From the NCBI GenBank assembly GCA_027574665.1, contig CM050648.1, positions 49,257,200 to 49,321,199 on the forward strand: a DNA stretch of 64,000 nt, in the 5' to 3' direction. Positions 39,483 through 48,575 of this stretch are shown piece by piece. The position numbers and the translations under genes are program-made. Source of the stretch: Rhynochetos jubatus (lineage: Eukaryota; Chordata; Aves; Eurypygiformes; Rhynochetidae). Numbering within the stretch: position 1 is the first letter of the stretch; the number at the start of each line of letters is the position of its first letter. Under the pieces are notes generated by a model that saw only the letters and a list, made by a program, of their open reading frames with translations, was not told the DNA's origin and ran no database searches.

Positions 39483-39587
39483 ATGGTTGGGAGCGGTGCC
39501 ACCCCCTCCGCCCCGCGCCCCGAGCCCACCCCGGCCAGCGCCGCTGCCCCGCGCTGCCGCGGCTCCGCGCCCGCCGGGGAGGTATGA
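39483..39587 (+). other. Upstream ORF overlapping the AQP4 long-isoform start
   Basis: An ATG at 39483 opens a 34-codon frame that ends in TGA at 39585-39587, sharing ATGA with the AQP4 ATG at 39584. Its -3 base is C and +4 is G, a fairly weak context. A second, 12-codon upstream ORF lies at 39365-39403, in the AQP4 long-isoform frame, and its TGA closes that frame 61 codons before the ATG. Both matter only if the transcript starts upstream of them, which cannot be told from the sequence. Confidence 0.45.
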
Positions 39588-39615
39588 GCGACGGAGCGGC
39601 CGCTCCGCGCCGCGG
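39584..39615 (+). CDS. AQP4: AQP4 coding exon 1 (long-isoform N-terminus)
   Basis: The exon reads MSDGAAAPRR plus two bases of a Gly codon, followed by a consensus donor (gtgagt at 39616). Joined to 43643 it gives GKCGRLCESI before the internal Met, matching the mammalian long-form (M1) N-terminus, which begins MSD and contains GKCGPLC. Cys13 and Cys17, the palmitoylated cysteines of mammalian M1, are kept at the same numbers. This N-terminus limits assembly of AQP4 into orthogonal arrays in mammals. The ATG is the first in frame after a TGA at 39401-39403. Its context has G at -3 but A at +4. The 5' UTR is GC-rich and its start is unknown. Identification depends on splice phase plus the conserved short peptide. 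Confidence 0.88.
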
Positions 39616-39715
39616 GTGAGTGCGCGGCCCTCCGCGGGACGCGGAGAGAAGGGAGGGAGGGACGGAGAGTGGGGGCGGCCCACCCAAACCGAAGATGGCT
39701 TAACGGGAAAGCTTC

Positions 39716-39759
39716 GGGAGGAGGGGGGGCGGGGGGGGGTTGCGCGGCTTCGGGATGGG
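39716..39759 (+). promoter_or_regulatory. G-rich tract, possible G-quadruplex
   Basis: Runs of G at 39716-39718, 39723-39729, 39731-39739, 39752-39754 and 39757-39759, with short loops, satisfy the usual G-quadruplex pattern. It starts 100 bases into AQP4 intron 1 on the transcribed sense strand. Formation in the cell is inference. Confidence 0.5.
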
Positions 39760-42599
39760 TGCGCCTCTTCGCCGGGATGGGACCCTCCGGTTGTACTGCA
39801 CCGGGCGGAGCGCGCAGCCGGGATGCCCTCGCTGCGCCGGCCGGGGGGAGTCGGGGGTGCTGGCCTCTCCCCGGCCTTTCGCACCGGGGGATAACTCCCG
39901 GGGCACAGACAGCCCCACCGTTCCCCCTCCCGAAGGCACTGCCGCAGCCGCTCGGTCGTCCTTGGGTTTGAGCACTGGAGGTGCGAAGGGGGGCAGAGGT
40001 TTGCAACCCTCCCTGCTTTTTCGCACCCTAAAACTTTGTTATACTCCCCACTTGTGGTCCTGTAATGGAGAGAAGTGTGCGCAGAACGCCCAGCTCCCTC
40101 AGCCGAGAAGGTGCGGTGCTGGGCTCCCAGTTCTCCCCTTCCCACCTCCAGTGGGTACCCATGTCAGTGTCTCATTCAGCGTTGTACTGGGGAATGGGGA
40201 GAACCGGTTTCAGGCAAGCCCTGCGGTGGTGCATTTGTTTTGCAACCCCAGGTGATCCCCCCCAGGTCCCCCCAGGCCGGCAAGTGGGTGCCCTGTGCCA
40301 GCACAGGTCAGGGAGCTCTGCTCCTTCATAGTGGTATTAGAAGAGGGAGAATTTTAGAAATACCATTTGGCTTTTGTACTGAAGCCTTTGTTATTATTTA
40401 TATAGTTTACGGCTTTGAAACCATAATCATGCCTGATGGCAACATGACCTGTAAAAACCCACCTTGGATCCTACGAGACACAGTCCACTGTGTAATCCTG
40501 TAGTCCAGGCAAACTTCAAGTGTGGCCACATGTGAAATTACTGTGTGACCGTAACATGAAGCTGTCTTTCTGTTGTTCTGTTGTATTTATCTAAGGCCAC
40601 CATGAACAACAGCTACTCCAAAAATATTGTTTTGCAACTTTGGTGCCAAATCTTTGCTACTGGAAAGCTGCATGTCGGATTCAGACCTGTCAAAGCCTTC
40701 ACTCTGTCTCATCTCAAGCCTTCAGATTAACTGCATGCTGAAAAACTAGTGGACATTGGAGGTGGCATTGCTTTTTAAGTTGCTGATGGCCTTTGGATTT
40801 AAGCAGAAACCTGGACTTGGTGCTCAAGCAAAATATTAAGCTTTTATTAGCAACTGTAGGGTTCTTTTAGCTGTGGGGAAGAAAGGTGTGCAGTTGGAAA
40901 GGAAAATTTGGCCATGACAGCTGGGCATTTTGCTGGGTGTTGAAATCATAGAAAAACAGATTGCTTCATAAAAACACATGTGCATTAAAAATAGATGTTT
41001 AGATCATTAACTATCAAAGTATGGCTGACAGTATAGTTCTACCATTTTGATTCTTTTCCCATGTAGCATGCTGGTTTAGGAGAACAGAAACTTTCCCTAT
41101 ATTGATGAGCAAGCTTCTGTGCTTGTGTTATGCTCTTGGCTTGCACGCAGCATTTTTGCATTTTCAGGGCTGTAAATAATATTGACCGATTTGAGGACAT
41201 GGTCTCAGCTGGAGAAGCAGTATGAGATCTGCTCTTCATAACTGGTACCTTCCTTCTAGACAGGCCCATCAGAAAGCAGTAGAGTAGAAGGTGTGATCTT
41301 CCAGATCCTCCCCATCTCTCTCTTGCGCACTCGTGTGCACACACACTCACTCTTAATGTGTTCTTCCAAGATGTTCCACAACTAGAGGGAAGCTAACTGC
41401 ACAGTTTTAATACCCAATACAGACACCTTTTTCTGTCCACTTCTGCAGGATGAAGCAATGTAATTAATATTCAGATCTCACTATTCCCTGCATACAGAAA
41501 GAGATGGTCAGGCACATTCAGACAAAGAAGTCAGGAGTCACCATACCCCTCTCTCCCATGCTCCAAGAAACTCCATTCTCCCCATAGTGCCCTTGGTGGT
41601 TGGAAATTTTGCAGAAGATTGGACTATAACACCAGAACTTGCATTTTGCTTAACAAGAGAAAGCTTAATGAAACCCAGGTTGCATCCCATCTCAGCTGTG
41701 GGTGAAAGGGAGGATAAGTGCCACCTCCATTGTCTGTGCATCCATGTTTCTTTTCCGTGGGTTTCAGGATATGTTTCATCCCTATATGCAACGTTTGCCT
41801 GGGATATGCCCTGAGAAAACGAGCTTTTCTCAGTAGGGATATAGCACCTCTGTCTTACTCAGGCCACTAACATAAATTATTAGTGAGGAAGGAGTAAGGG
41901 TGTCAGAGGTAAGTCTTTAGGTTTCAGTGAGAATCTGGGCATAGGGTTCAAAGGTAAAGATGACCAAATACCTGTGAGCTTCAGCACTGGGGGAGGCAAT
42001 GATTTTGGAGCTATTTTGAATGAAAAGTCTAGTCTAGATGGTTGGTCTTTAACTGACTGTTAATATGAGATCTTACAAAAACATCTTTCCATTTGTCTTG
42101 AGTTTGACCCAGAATCAGAATATTTTGAGGATGACTTTATTCTCTTTTGACGTCCTGGCTTCAATTAGCAGAGCAAGTTCCACTTGCTCGAGTCTCTCAG
42201 ATCACTTCACAAGCACTTTACAACAGCCATTTGCAGGAGATAATGTAATTCTTGTTCTCATCTGAGAGTCTAGAGAACTGAGATAGAGTTCAAATGACCT
42301 ATCCAAAATACACAGTAAATTAGAATAAGAAATGAGACAGGGAAACAAATTATTTGCCCCTGTCACAGGATTAGATTCCCTTTCCCTAACTCACTGCAAC
42401 TGTTAAGAAATTCATGGGCCATTCCTCTTGCAATAACTTGAAAAGGGCAGACATGCCTTTTATGCTTCTTTCTAATGTAAGAGGTATTAAATATGTATTG
42501 TAGCTCAGTTACCTTAGATAACTGAGCATAAATTCATCCATCTTCCACTTGAAATTCTGTTCCCAAATGTAGCAGCTGAATATTCTTGCTTTTGTTTTC

Positions 42600-42625
42600 T
42601 TTTTTTTTTTTTTTTTTTTTTTTTT
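42600..42625. repeat. T26 homopolymer in AQP4 intron 1
   Basis: Uninterrupted T run followed by ggaggggttgg. No attached repeat family recognised. Confidence 0.9.
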
Positions 42626-43642
42626 GGAGGGGTTGGAGGTTTTTTGCTTTTGTTTTTAGAGAAGAATCTTGTTAGCATTCCTGAGAAACTCATTAAAATG
42701 CTTCCCTTTTGGCTTATTCTCCTAATTTATTAATACCACAAATAACTTTTCTTTGGTGACCCACTTTCATAGGTATCTGAACATCTAGTAAAATTGTAAC
42801 TCATCAGGAAGGCAGTGTAGACTAATAAATAGCATCTCCAGACAGAGAGGAATATCAAGACACTTCTTTCTTTACCACAGAAGTTCTACACACCACACAT
42901 ACAGGAAATATTTCTCTATTCCACAGCTTACTTAGCACCCTTAGACCAAAAGAAAGCACTTGATTGATTGCGTGATTGTTTTAAAGGTCAGAATTTAGGA
43001 TTGCATCTATTCTCCTGGCTGAATTCAATTTTTACCCTACATCCACAGTGAAGAAACCACTCTTTGCATAAATATAAATTGAAATATTGGTTTGTGAGAG
43101 TGTTGAAACAAACAGACTTTCTCTTATAGCTCCCAGGCCAACCTCCTGACACTACACTGTTATCAAAACCGTTAGAGTTTAACTGAGATATTGCTTTTTA
43201 TTGAACTCTCATACCTGCTTTTTGAAAAGTACAGTTCTGCTTAGCAAAGAGGCTGCCCACTGATTTAATGAGCATGGTGGTCAACAGGCCACTGGAAGTG
43301 GTAAGACTGTACAGACTCTGTCAGGCAGAGGTCAGCTAGTGTAGAAGAATACACTTATTTTCATGCTCACTTATTTCAAAAGATGCAGTGGTTGCTTTTT
43401 GTGAACAGACTCTCTACAGGCAGACCTATCACAGGGGGTGATTAATCACCTTGTGTCCTGCAGACACTCAAACACTGATTGTGTTTCAAAGGCAGTCTGC
43501 TCTGTGAGTGCAGCCTGTGCTTGTCCCAGTCCCAGGATACACAGCATTGCCCTCTTCTCCAGTCCACTGGATAGCAATGCCGTGACTGGAGAGCGTAAGC
43601 CTTATTTGGGGACTTCTGTTGAAGCTTTGTTTTCCTTTTCAG

Positions 43643-44051
43643 TAAGTGTGGACGTCTGTGTGAGAGCATCATGGTGGCGTTCAAAGGAGTCTGGACCCAG
43701 CCCTTCTGGAAAGCTGTTTCGGCAGAATTTTTGGCCATGCTCATTTTTGTCCTCCTCAGCCTCGGCTCCACAATCAACTGGGGTGGAGCAGAGAAGCCCC
43801 TGCCTGTAGATATGGTCCTTATCTCCCTCTGCTTTGGACTCAGCATTGCAACCATGGTGCAGTGCTTTGGACACATCAGTGGAGGCCACATTAACCCTGC
43901 TGTGACCGTGGCAATGGTCTGCACAAGGAAGATCAGCCTTTCCAAGTCCATCTTCTACATTCTTGCCCAGTGCCTGGGAGCCATCGTGGGTGCTGGTATC
44001 CTGTACCTCGTCACGCCACCAAGCGTGGTAGGAGGCCTGGGAGTTACTGCG
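43643..44051 (+). CDS. AQP4: AQP4 coding exon 2 (internal Met start, TM helices 1-3, first NPA)
   Basis: The acceptor ttttccttttcag ends at 43642. One base completes the split Gly codon, then KCGRLCESI leads to the internal ATG at 43671. That ATG has A at -3 and G at +4, a strong context, and starts the short isoform equivalent to mammalian M23. From there 127 codons run to GCG at 44051, followed by gtaatc. The exon encodes the N-terminus (MVAFKGVWTQ), the first transmembrane helices, the selectivity residue Phe in CFGLSIA, and the first pore motif in GGHINPAVTVA (Asn75 of the short form). The exon ends after VVGGLGVTA. Two residues are missing between the second N-terminal Cys and the internal Met compared with mammals, so the short form here starts at Met21. 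Confidence 0.97.
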
Positions 44052-44983
44052 GTAATCACTTCTCCTCTGCCTCTTGAACTAGAGCAATTTAGAGCCTAAG
44101 AAAGTAGAATCGGTGTCACGCAGAATAAAGAGAGCTCAAGTAGAGATTTTAGGAGCTTGCTGCTTTATTTACAACATCTTAGACAAGGCTTAAAGCTCTC
44201 CACAGGATGGGTTTATGCAGCGTAATATCTATAGCCGTTCTTTTTATAGAAGTTCCCTTTCTTAGAAGTTCCCCAAATCTGATGACAGCAGGTAATGTTA
44301 ATTTACATACAAAATTTAAATAATGTATGCATGAAATGCCATTTTTATGTGGGCTGGGGAGGGGGAAATTAATTCTATGCCATTATGATGAGGATTGAAA
44401 AAACATCAATTTAAAATGACATACTTTTGAAATAGATTGTGGCTTAGATTTCAGCTTTGTTCTAAACTAATAAGGAATGCCATCAGTTAGCCCTGTTGCA
44501 GGACTTATTAAAAATGCACTTGAGCCTCACACTGCTTAATTTTTAATTGAAATTTAAATTAATTAAGTCAGGGCTAATTAATGAATTTATAATTGAATAG
44601 TAAATTACAGCGCTCCCAAGAAAAAAAATGGTGAAGGGGAAGTGCAGCATTTGCAAATCCCTGTGTAAAAATAAACTATACTTCTGCAGTCTAACTTTGA
44701 AGTTCTGGTTGGATGTTACTGTTGAGCCTTCTGTTCTCAGTCCAGCAGTAATTTTCCATGGCTTCCAAAATAAAATTTAAAAAATTAAAATAAAAAAATA
44801 ATTTTTTAAAAGGGGGAAAAAAGTGTGTGTGGGGGGAATGTGTATCTCTAAATTTCATTATTGTCTTTCACTGTGTACTATTTAGAAAAACCTTTAATTG
44901 AAATACAATTAATGTATGTGTTGTCTTTCTCATTTACAAAATCACCTTTGTTTCATCTCCGGTGTTTCTCTCCCTTCTTCCAG
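44052..44983 (+). other. AQP4 intron 2 with homeodomain-type AT block
   Basis: 932-bp intron. The stretch 44530-44610 is dense in TAAT/ATTA words (for example taatttttaattg and aaattaattaag), a pattern seen in homeodomain-bound conserved noncoding elements. Conservation cannot be judged from one sequence. No ORF or repeat family is recognised. Confidence 0.6.
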
Positions 44984-45148
44984 GTACATGGGGATCTTTC
45001 TGCCGGCCATGGACTCCTGGTGGAGTTGATAATTACATTCCAGCTGGTTTTTACTATTTTTGCCAGCTGTGATTCAAAACGAAGTGATGTCACTGGTTCA
45101 GTAGCTTTAGCAATTGGATTTTCTGTTGCAATTGGACATTTATTTGCT
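44984..45148 (+). CDS. AQP4: AQP4 coding exon 3 (extracellular loop C, TM helices 4-5)
   Basis: The acceptor cttcttccag precedes 165 bases (55 codons), followed by the perfect donor gtaagt at 45149. The length equals the mammalian exon as I recall it. It encodes VHGDLSAGHGLLVE, a helix with FQLVFTIFASC, the cytoplasmic loop CDSKRSD (a serine here is a regulatory phosphorylation site in mammals), and ends IGHLFA. The His is the aromatic/arginine filter histidine (His179 short form, His199 long form). Confidence 0.97.
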
Positions 45149-45504
45149 GTAAGTTAATGACTTCTCTTTAAAAAATAGACCCCTTGTCCCTTTATGACTA
45201 CTTCAGAAATAAATGGAAACTTCTGTGTCCTTTATAGCTACTATAGCTATATAGCTGCTATATTCTTAATGGATCCATGCCAAAACCCTTTGGAGTAGCA
45301 GAGGGTCCCCTTGGGTAGGATGTTGCATCAGAGGTTTTCTGCCTGTTTATGTGATGACTATGTTAAGACAGGAGAGTGACGATCCTTGCTGTCAAGATTA
45401 GGCACCATGCAAAACCAGGGTGCCCTCACAGGACAAGGACTAGTAGAAACTGAATATCTATCTGCAAGACTTTAATGACAGTTAACATTTTGTCTCTGCT
45501 TTAG
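45149..45504 (+). other. AQP4 intron 3
   Basis: 356-bp intron with consensus gtaagt donor and tgctttag acceptor. Nothing else recognised inside. Confidence 0.9.
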
Positions 45505-45585
45505 ATTAATTACACCGGTGCCAGTATGAACCCTGCTCGATCATTTGGACCTGCTGTCATCATGGGGAGATGGGAAAACCAATGG
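45505..45585 (+). CDS. AQP4: AQP4 coding exon 4 (second NPA, selectivity Arg)
   Basis: This is an 81-base exon of 27 codons, in phase on both sides, between acceptor tgctttag and donor gtaact. It begins [18 protein letters not shown] and ends RWENQW. It carries the second pore motif NPA (Asn191 short form) and the filter residues Ala188 and Arg194. NYT is a possible glycosylation sequon in the re-entrant loop region, as in mammals. The open frame continues 132 bases into intron 4, so intron retention would give a truncated channel with an unrelated tail ending at 45720. Confidence 0.97.
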
Positions 45586-48209
45586 GTAACTCAGCTTTCA
45601 TGCTTCCTTCACCGTAGTGACAAACGGCTATCAGGATTTTTCATACATCATTCGCTCTTAGTTATCTATCCCAGTACGTCCCGTAGAGACCATCACCGAG
45701 GAAGACAGGTGCTGACCTGACACAAGCCTTGGTGTAATTTGCTCCTCACCTAGGGCTGCGGTACGGTCTGCAGCGCGCTGGAATAGCACCTTGTTATTCA
45801 GGGACCCGTCTGTGGAGGTAGAAAGGAAATCATACAAAAAGTTCAAAACTAAAAGAGCAACCCAGCGAGACTGAAAGAAAAATCCTCTGAGGCAGATTGC
45901 AACCCCCCCCAGACACACTGATGAGAAGTTATGGAAGTAATTCTGTCGGCTTCACGTTTCACCTGGTTCTGCGGCAAATTGGGGCAGACATATAAAATGA
46001 GAGCAGGGACCCTCTGTGATCTGATTCCCAGGGGAGAACCTGCCGCAGCAAATGCCCGCGGTGAGAGATGAAGGGGTTGCAGTCTGGTCTTTGCAGACCA
46101 GATGTTACCTGCTTCAGTTTGAAAGCGTCAGCTTAACTAGGAGGATTTGCACAGGAAACAATTTGATAAACAGATTCGGAATGACGCAGTCATTTTCTTT
46201 AGCGTCTCGTTATTAAACTTATTAAAAAACAATTCACGTTTTACAAGGGAGAGATGGGTTGCAGCTCAGCCTCTCCTAATTAAAGACAGAGAAAGCACTT
46301 CTAGGGACACTTTCAAAGCTAACTGTAAGAGCTGCATATTACAGTGCATATAAGGATTTTCTTGATTTTTAGAGTATGAAGCCCACATTGCTCCCACCAC
46401 AGCTAATAACAGGAATAGCATTGTCTTCAGGCCCTAAGGCTCCAATTCTGCAAACACGATACCGTGTGTAACTTTGTTCCCAAGAGTTATCCTATTGAGG
46501 CAGATTTACCCAGTTATCAGTGAACGGTTTGTTCATATGAAAAACTGCTGTAGTTTTTCACAAGATTAATTATCCATACTCTGAGGGAGCCTGTAATTTA
46601 TAACTAAAGCTGTAAACAGTAAACAAATGTACCATGGAGAAACTTGTAGGAGAAGCGTAGCTCCTGTCCTGGTCACTTGGAAAGACGGCCTTTTCTCCTT
46701 CTCCAGAGCAGTGACATTGGCATGCCATTGACAGAAGCCAGTGGGCTTCTGCGCCTACTCATGTTACAGAACTGCTGCCTGTCATGCCGAACTAGATAAG
46801 GTACCCTGTCAAAGTTGTGTGTGTCACTTTTATTTGCATATTCAGATTAGATAATCAGGTAGCTGACTGCCTGTTGGATTCTGTGCGATCAGAAGCCAAA
46901 TTTAGATTTTTTTGGAAATGTGAGTCTGTAATAAGTAATATATAATAAGTAGAGCTAATACTCTAATAATAAATAATAAGTAGAGCTGTTTGTTTATACA
47001 CGAGGAAAGGTTTTGTTTCCTTGCAAGTTCATTGCCACCTTGTGTGAAAATGCAGAAAGAAAGTCAGTTTTCTACATTTGTGTTTATTTTGTGTGTCATC
47101 TTGCAACAGTCTGTGTATGTTGTCTACAGCTGGCAATGTGTGATGAAAATTTAGAGGAGGCCTCTTGGAAAGAAAAGGATCAATAAAACAAAAAGACTGT
47201 TTCTTTTTCAAGATGTAGGCCTGTTTCTCAATCATCTTACCCCTGCTAGTTTAAAAGCAAAGCTATGCCAGAGCAACTATATGTTGCATGTGACTACAGA
47301 GCTGTATTTGACAAGTCATACATGACTCCACCAGGATCTGTGGCCTTTTCTGTCTCAAGAAATGTTATAGCTATGGCTGATTCAAATAAGGATGATAAAG
47401 AACCTGTACTTTTGTCTTATTGGACAAAGTTTAAAAAAGTTAGGTTACATCTCCTGTGAAGAGAGGAAAAAAAACTGCTTCCTATTAACAGGGAAGATAG
47501 GGCATCCAGAGAGGATGTCTGTGTGTCTGTCCATAGGAGATGTCCGTAGCTTCACTGCTGCTCAGCCAATCTGCCCCAGAACATTGGTAATCAGACATGT
47601 AGACTGAAAACTTTTTCAGGCACCAGGGAAGTAGTAACTGTACCTCACTGACATGTCGGCATAGGTCCCTCTTCTCCTCTGCTCCCTTGGGTCCACTGTC
47701 TGGTGATTCCTTAATCAATGGCACGAGAGAGGTTTTTAGGGAAGAGCCACACACACAATGCAAGGTGGTTTAGGTAACTGGATTCAAGGTGACTAAGGAG
47801 TATTTCTGAAGGGGGGGAGAGAGAGAGAGACTGTAAGGAGGCAGAAAGAAAAAAAAAATTGACCTAGGACTAATGCCATTAATTGCCTAAGAGACTGCCT
47901 TTTGACCAACTGCATACGTGGTTTTAGAGCTGTCAGTTGCTGAGCTCCAGATCACCACTGGTGAAACCTATTGTAGTTACACTTCTCTGCCTCATAAACT
48001 GGTATGATGGCAGATTTCACCCCACTTCATGAAAGCTAGGGACCTATGTGACCATGCATTTCTGGAGAGTTGGTTTTAGCATTTAGGTCAGGGCATTTTT
48101 CAGAAACTTTCCTGTGTGAAGTCTGCAGTGACACACTTTTCTCTGAGACCCTGGCTTCTTTGTTTGATCTAGAGCTTAGTGCCCGCCTTTTTTCCATCTC
48201 TTTTTGCAG
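45586..48209 (+). other. AQP4 intron 4
   Basis: 2.6-kb intron. ORFs inside are short and unsupported. A short direct repeat (aataagtagagct, near 46945 and 46976) lies in an AT-rich stretch. Nothing else recognised. Confidence 0.85.
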
Positions 48210-48488
48210 GTATATTGGGTGGGACCAATAATAGGAGCAGTCCTTGCTGGTGCTCTTTATGAGTATGTCTACTGCCCAGATGTTGAACTCAAGCGCCGCT
48301 TTAAAGATGTCTTTAGTAAGGCTACCCAGCCATCCAAAGGGAAATACATCGAGGTGGATGATAACAGGAGCCATGTAGAGACCGATGACCTGATCCTGAA
48401 GCCTGGCATAGTTCATGTGATTGATATCGACAGGAGCGAGGACAAGAAGGGAAGAGATCCATCCAGCGAGGTGTTGTCTTCTGTATGA
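48210..48488 (+). CDS. AQP4: AQP4 coding exon 5 (TM helix 6 and cytoplasmic C-terminus)
   Basis: The acceptor tttttgcag ends at 48209 and the exon starts in phase with VYWVGPIIGAVLAG, the last membrane helix. The cytoplasmic tail includes YEYVYCPDVELKRRFKD, VETDDLILKPG and DRSEDKKG, and ends EVLSSV before TGA at 48486-48488. The terminal SSV is the PDZ ligand for alpha-syntrophin in mammals. The stop is followed by CTAG, the known leaky-stop context of mammalian AQP4. 92 codons; length and content match the family. Confidence 0.97.
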   Translation, partial: VYWVGPIIGAVLAGALYEYVYCPDVELKRRFKDVFSKATQPSKGKYIEVDDNRSHVETDDLILKPGIVHVIDIDRSEDKKGRDPSSEVLSSV

Positions 48489-48575
48489 CTAGCAAGAAGC
48501 ACTGAAAACAGAGAGCAGCCTGCTAGCCTGTCCACAGATATCCTTCCACCTATTAAAGAAACAGATCTCCTCTAG
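48489..48575 (+). other. AQP4: Probable AQP4 stop-codon readthrough extension
   Basis: After TGA the sequence is CTA G, the strongest known metazoan readthrough context. 28 sense codons then follow before TAG at 48573-48575. Counting the residue inserted at the stop, this adds 29 residues, the same length as the extension of mammalian AQP4ex. The extension starts LARSTENREQ and ends KETDLL. In mammals the readthrough form is anchored at perivascular end-feet and lacks the free SSV terminus. Use of the extension here is inferred. Confidence 0.7.

Larger units (their letters stand above)
39350..39990 (+). promoter_or_regulatory. AQP4: CpG island promoter of AQP4 (long isoform)
   Basis: This is the only strongly GC- and CpG-rich segment in the window. 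The AQP4 long-isoform start exon lies inside it at 39584-39615. I see no TATA box at a sensible distance, so broad CpG-island initiation is expected somewhere upstream of 39584. Long ORFs on both strands here (up to 361 codons on the minus strand) reflect GC-rich, stop-poor sequence, not genes. A G-rich tract just downstream (39716-39759) could form a G-quadruplex. A divergent noncoding transcript is possible but unsupported. Confidence 0.8.
39616..43642 (+). other. AQP4 intron 1
   Basis: About 4.0 kb intron from the CpG-island exon to the second coding exon. The first 400 bases are still GC-rich; the remainder is AT-rich, with a T26 run at 42600-42625. A 42-codon ORF with a good start context lies at 40602-40730 but has no homology I recognise. 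An alternative promoter for short-isoform transcripts, known in mammals, would be expected in this intron; I cannot place it. Confidence 0.7.
39584..48488 (+). other. AQP4: AQP4 gene model (coding span, five exons)
   Basis: Coding exons are 39584-39615, 43643-44051, 44984-45148, 45505-45585 and 48210-48488. All introns are GT-AG and all phases agree. The spliced product is 321 residues, or 301 from the internal Met at 43671; human forms are 323 and 301. AQP4 is a tetrameric water channel of astrocyte end-feet, ependyma and some epithelia. The two NPA motifs are at 95-97 and 211-213. The selectivity filter residues are Phe75, His199, Ala208 and Arg214 in long-form numbering, matching human 77, 201, 210 and 216. 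The C-terminus ends SSV, the PDZ ligand used for syntrophin anchoring. All features expected of a functional gene are intact. Confidence 0.95.

Noticed and set aside
39060..40145. 361-codon minus-strand ORF and several other long ORFs on both strands in the CpG island
   Set aside because: GC-rich sequence has few stop codons; the translations are low-complexity P/R/G/A with no domain and overlap the AQP4 start exon.
40602..40730. 42-codon ORF with a near-ideal start context (gccaccATGa) in AQP4 intron 1
   Set aside because: No homology recognised and it lies inside an intron; a good start context alone is common by chance.
45526..45720. Alternative AQP4 C-terminus by reading into intron 4
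   Set aside because: Perfect in-phase exons 4 and 5 explain the gene; intron retention is possible but has no support in the sequence itself.
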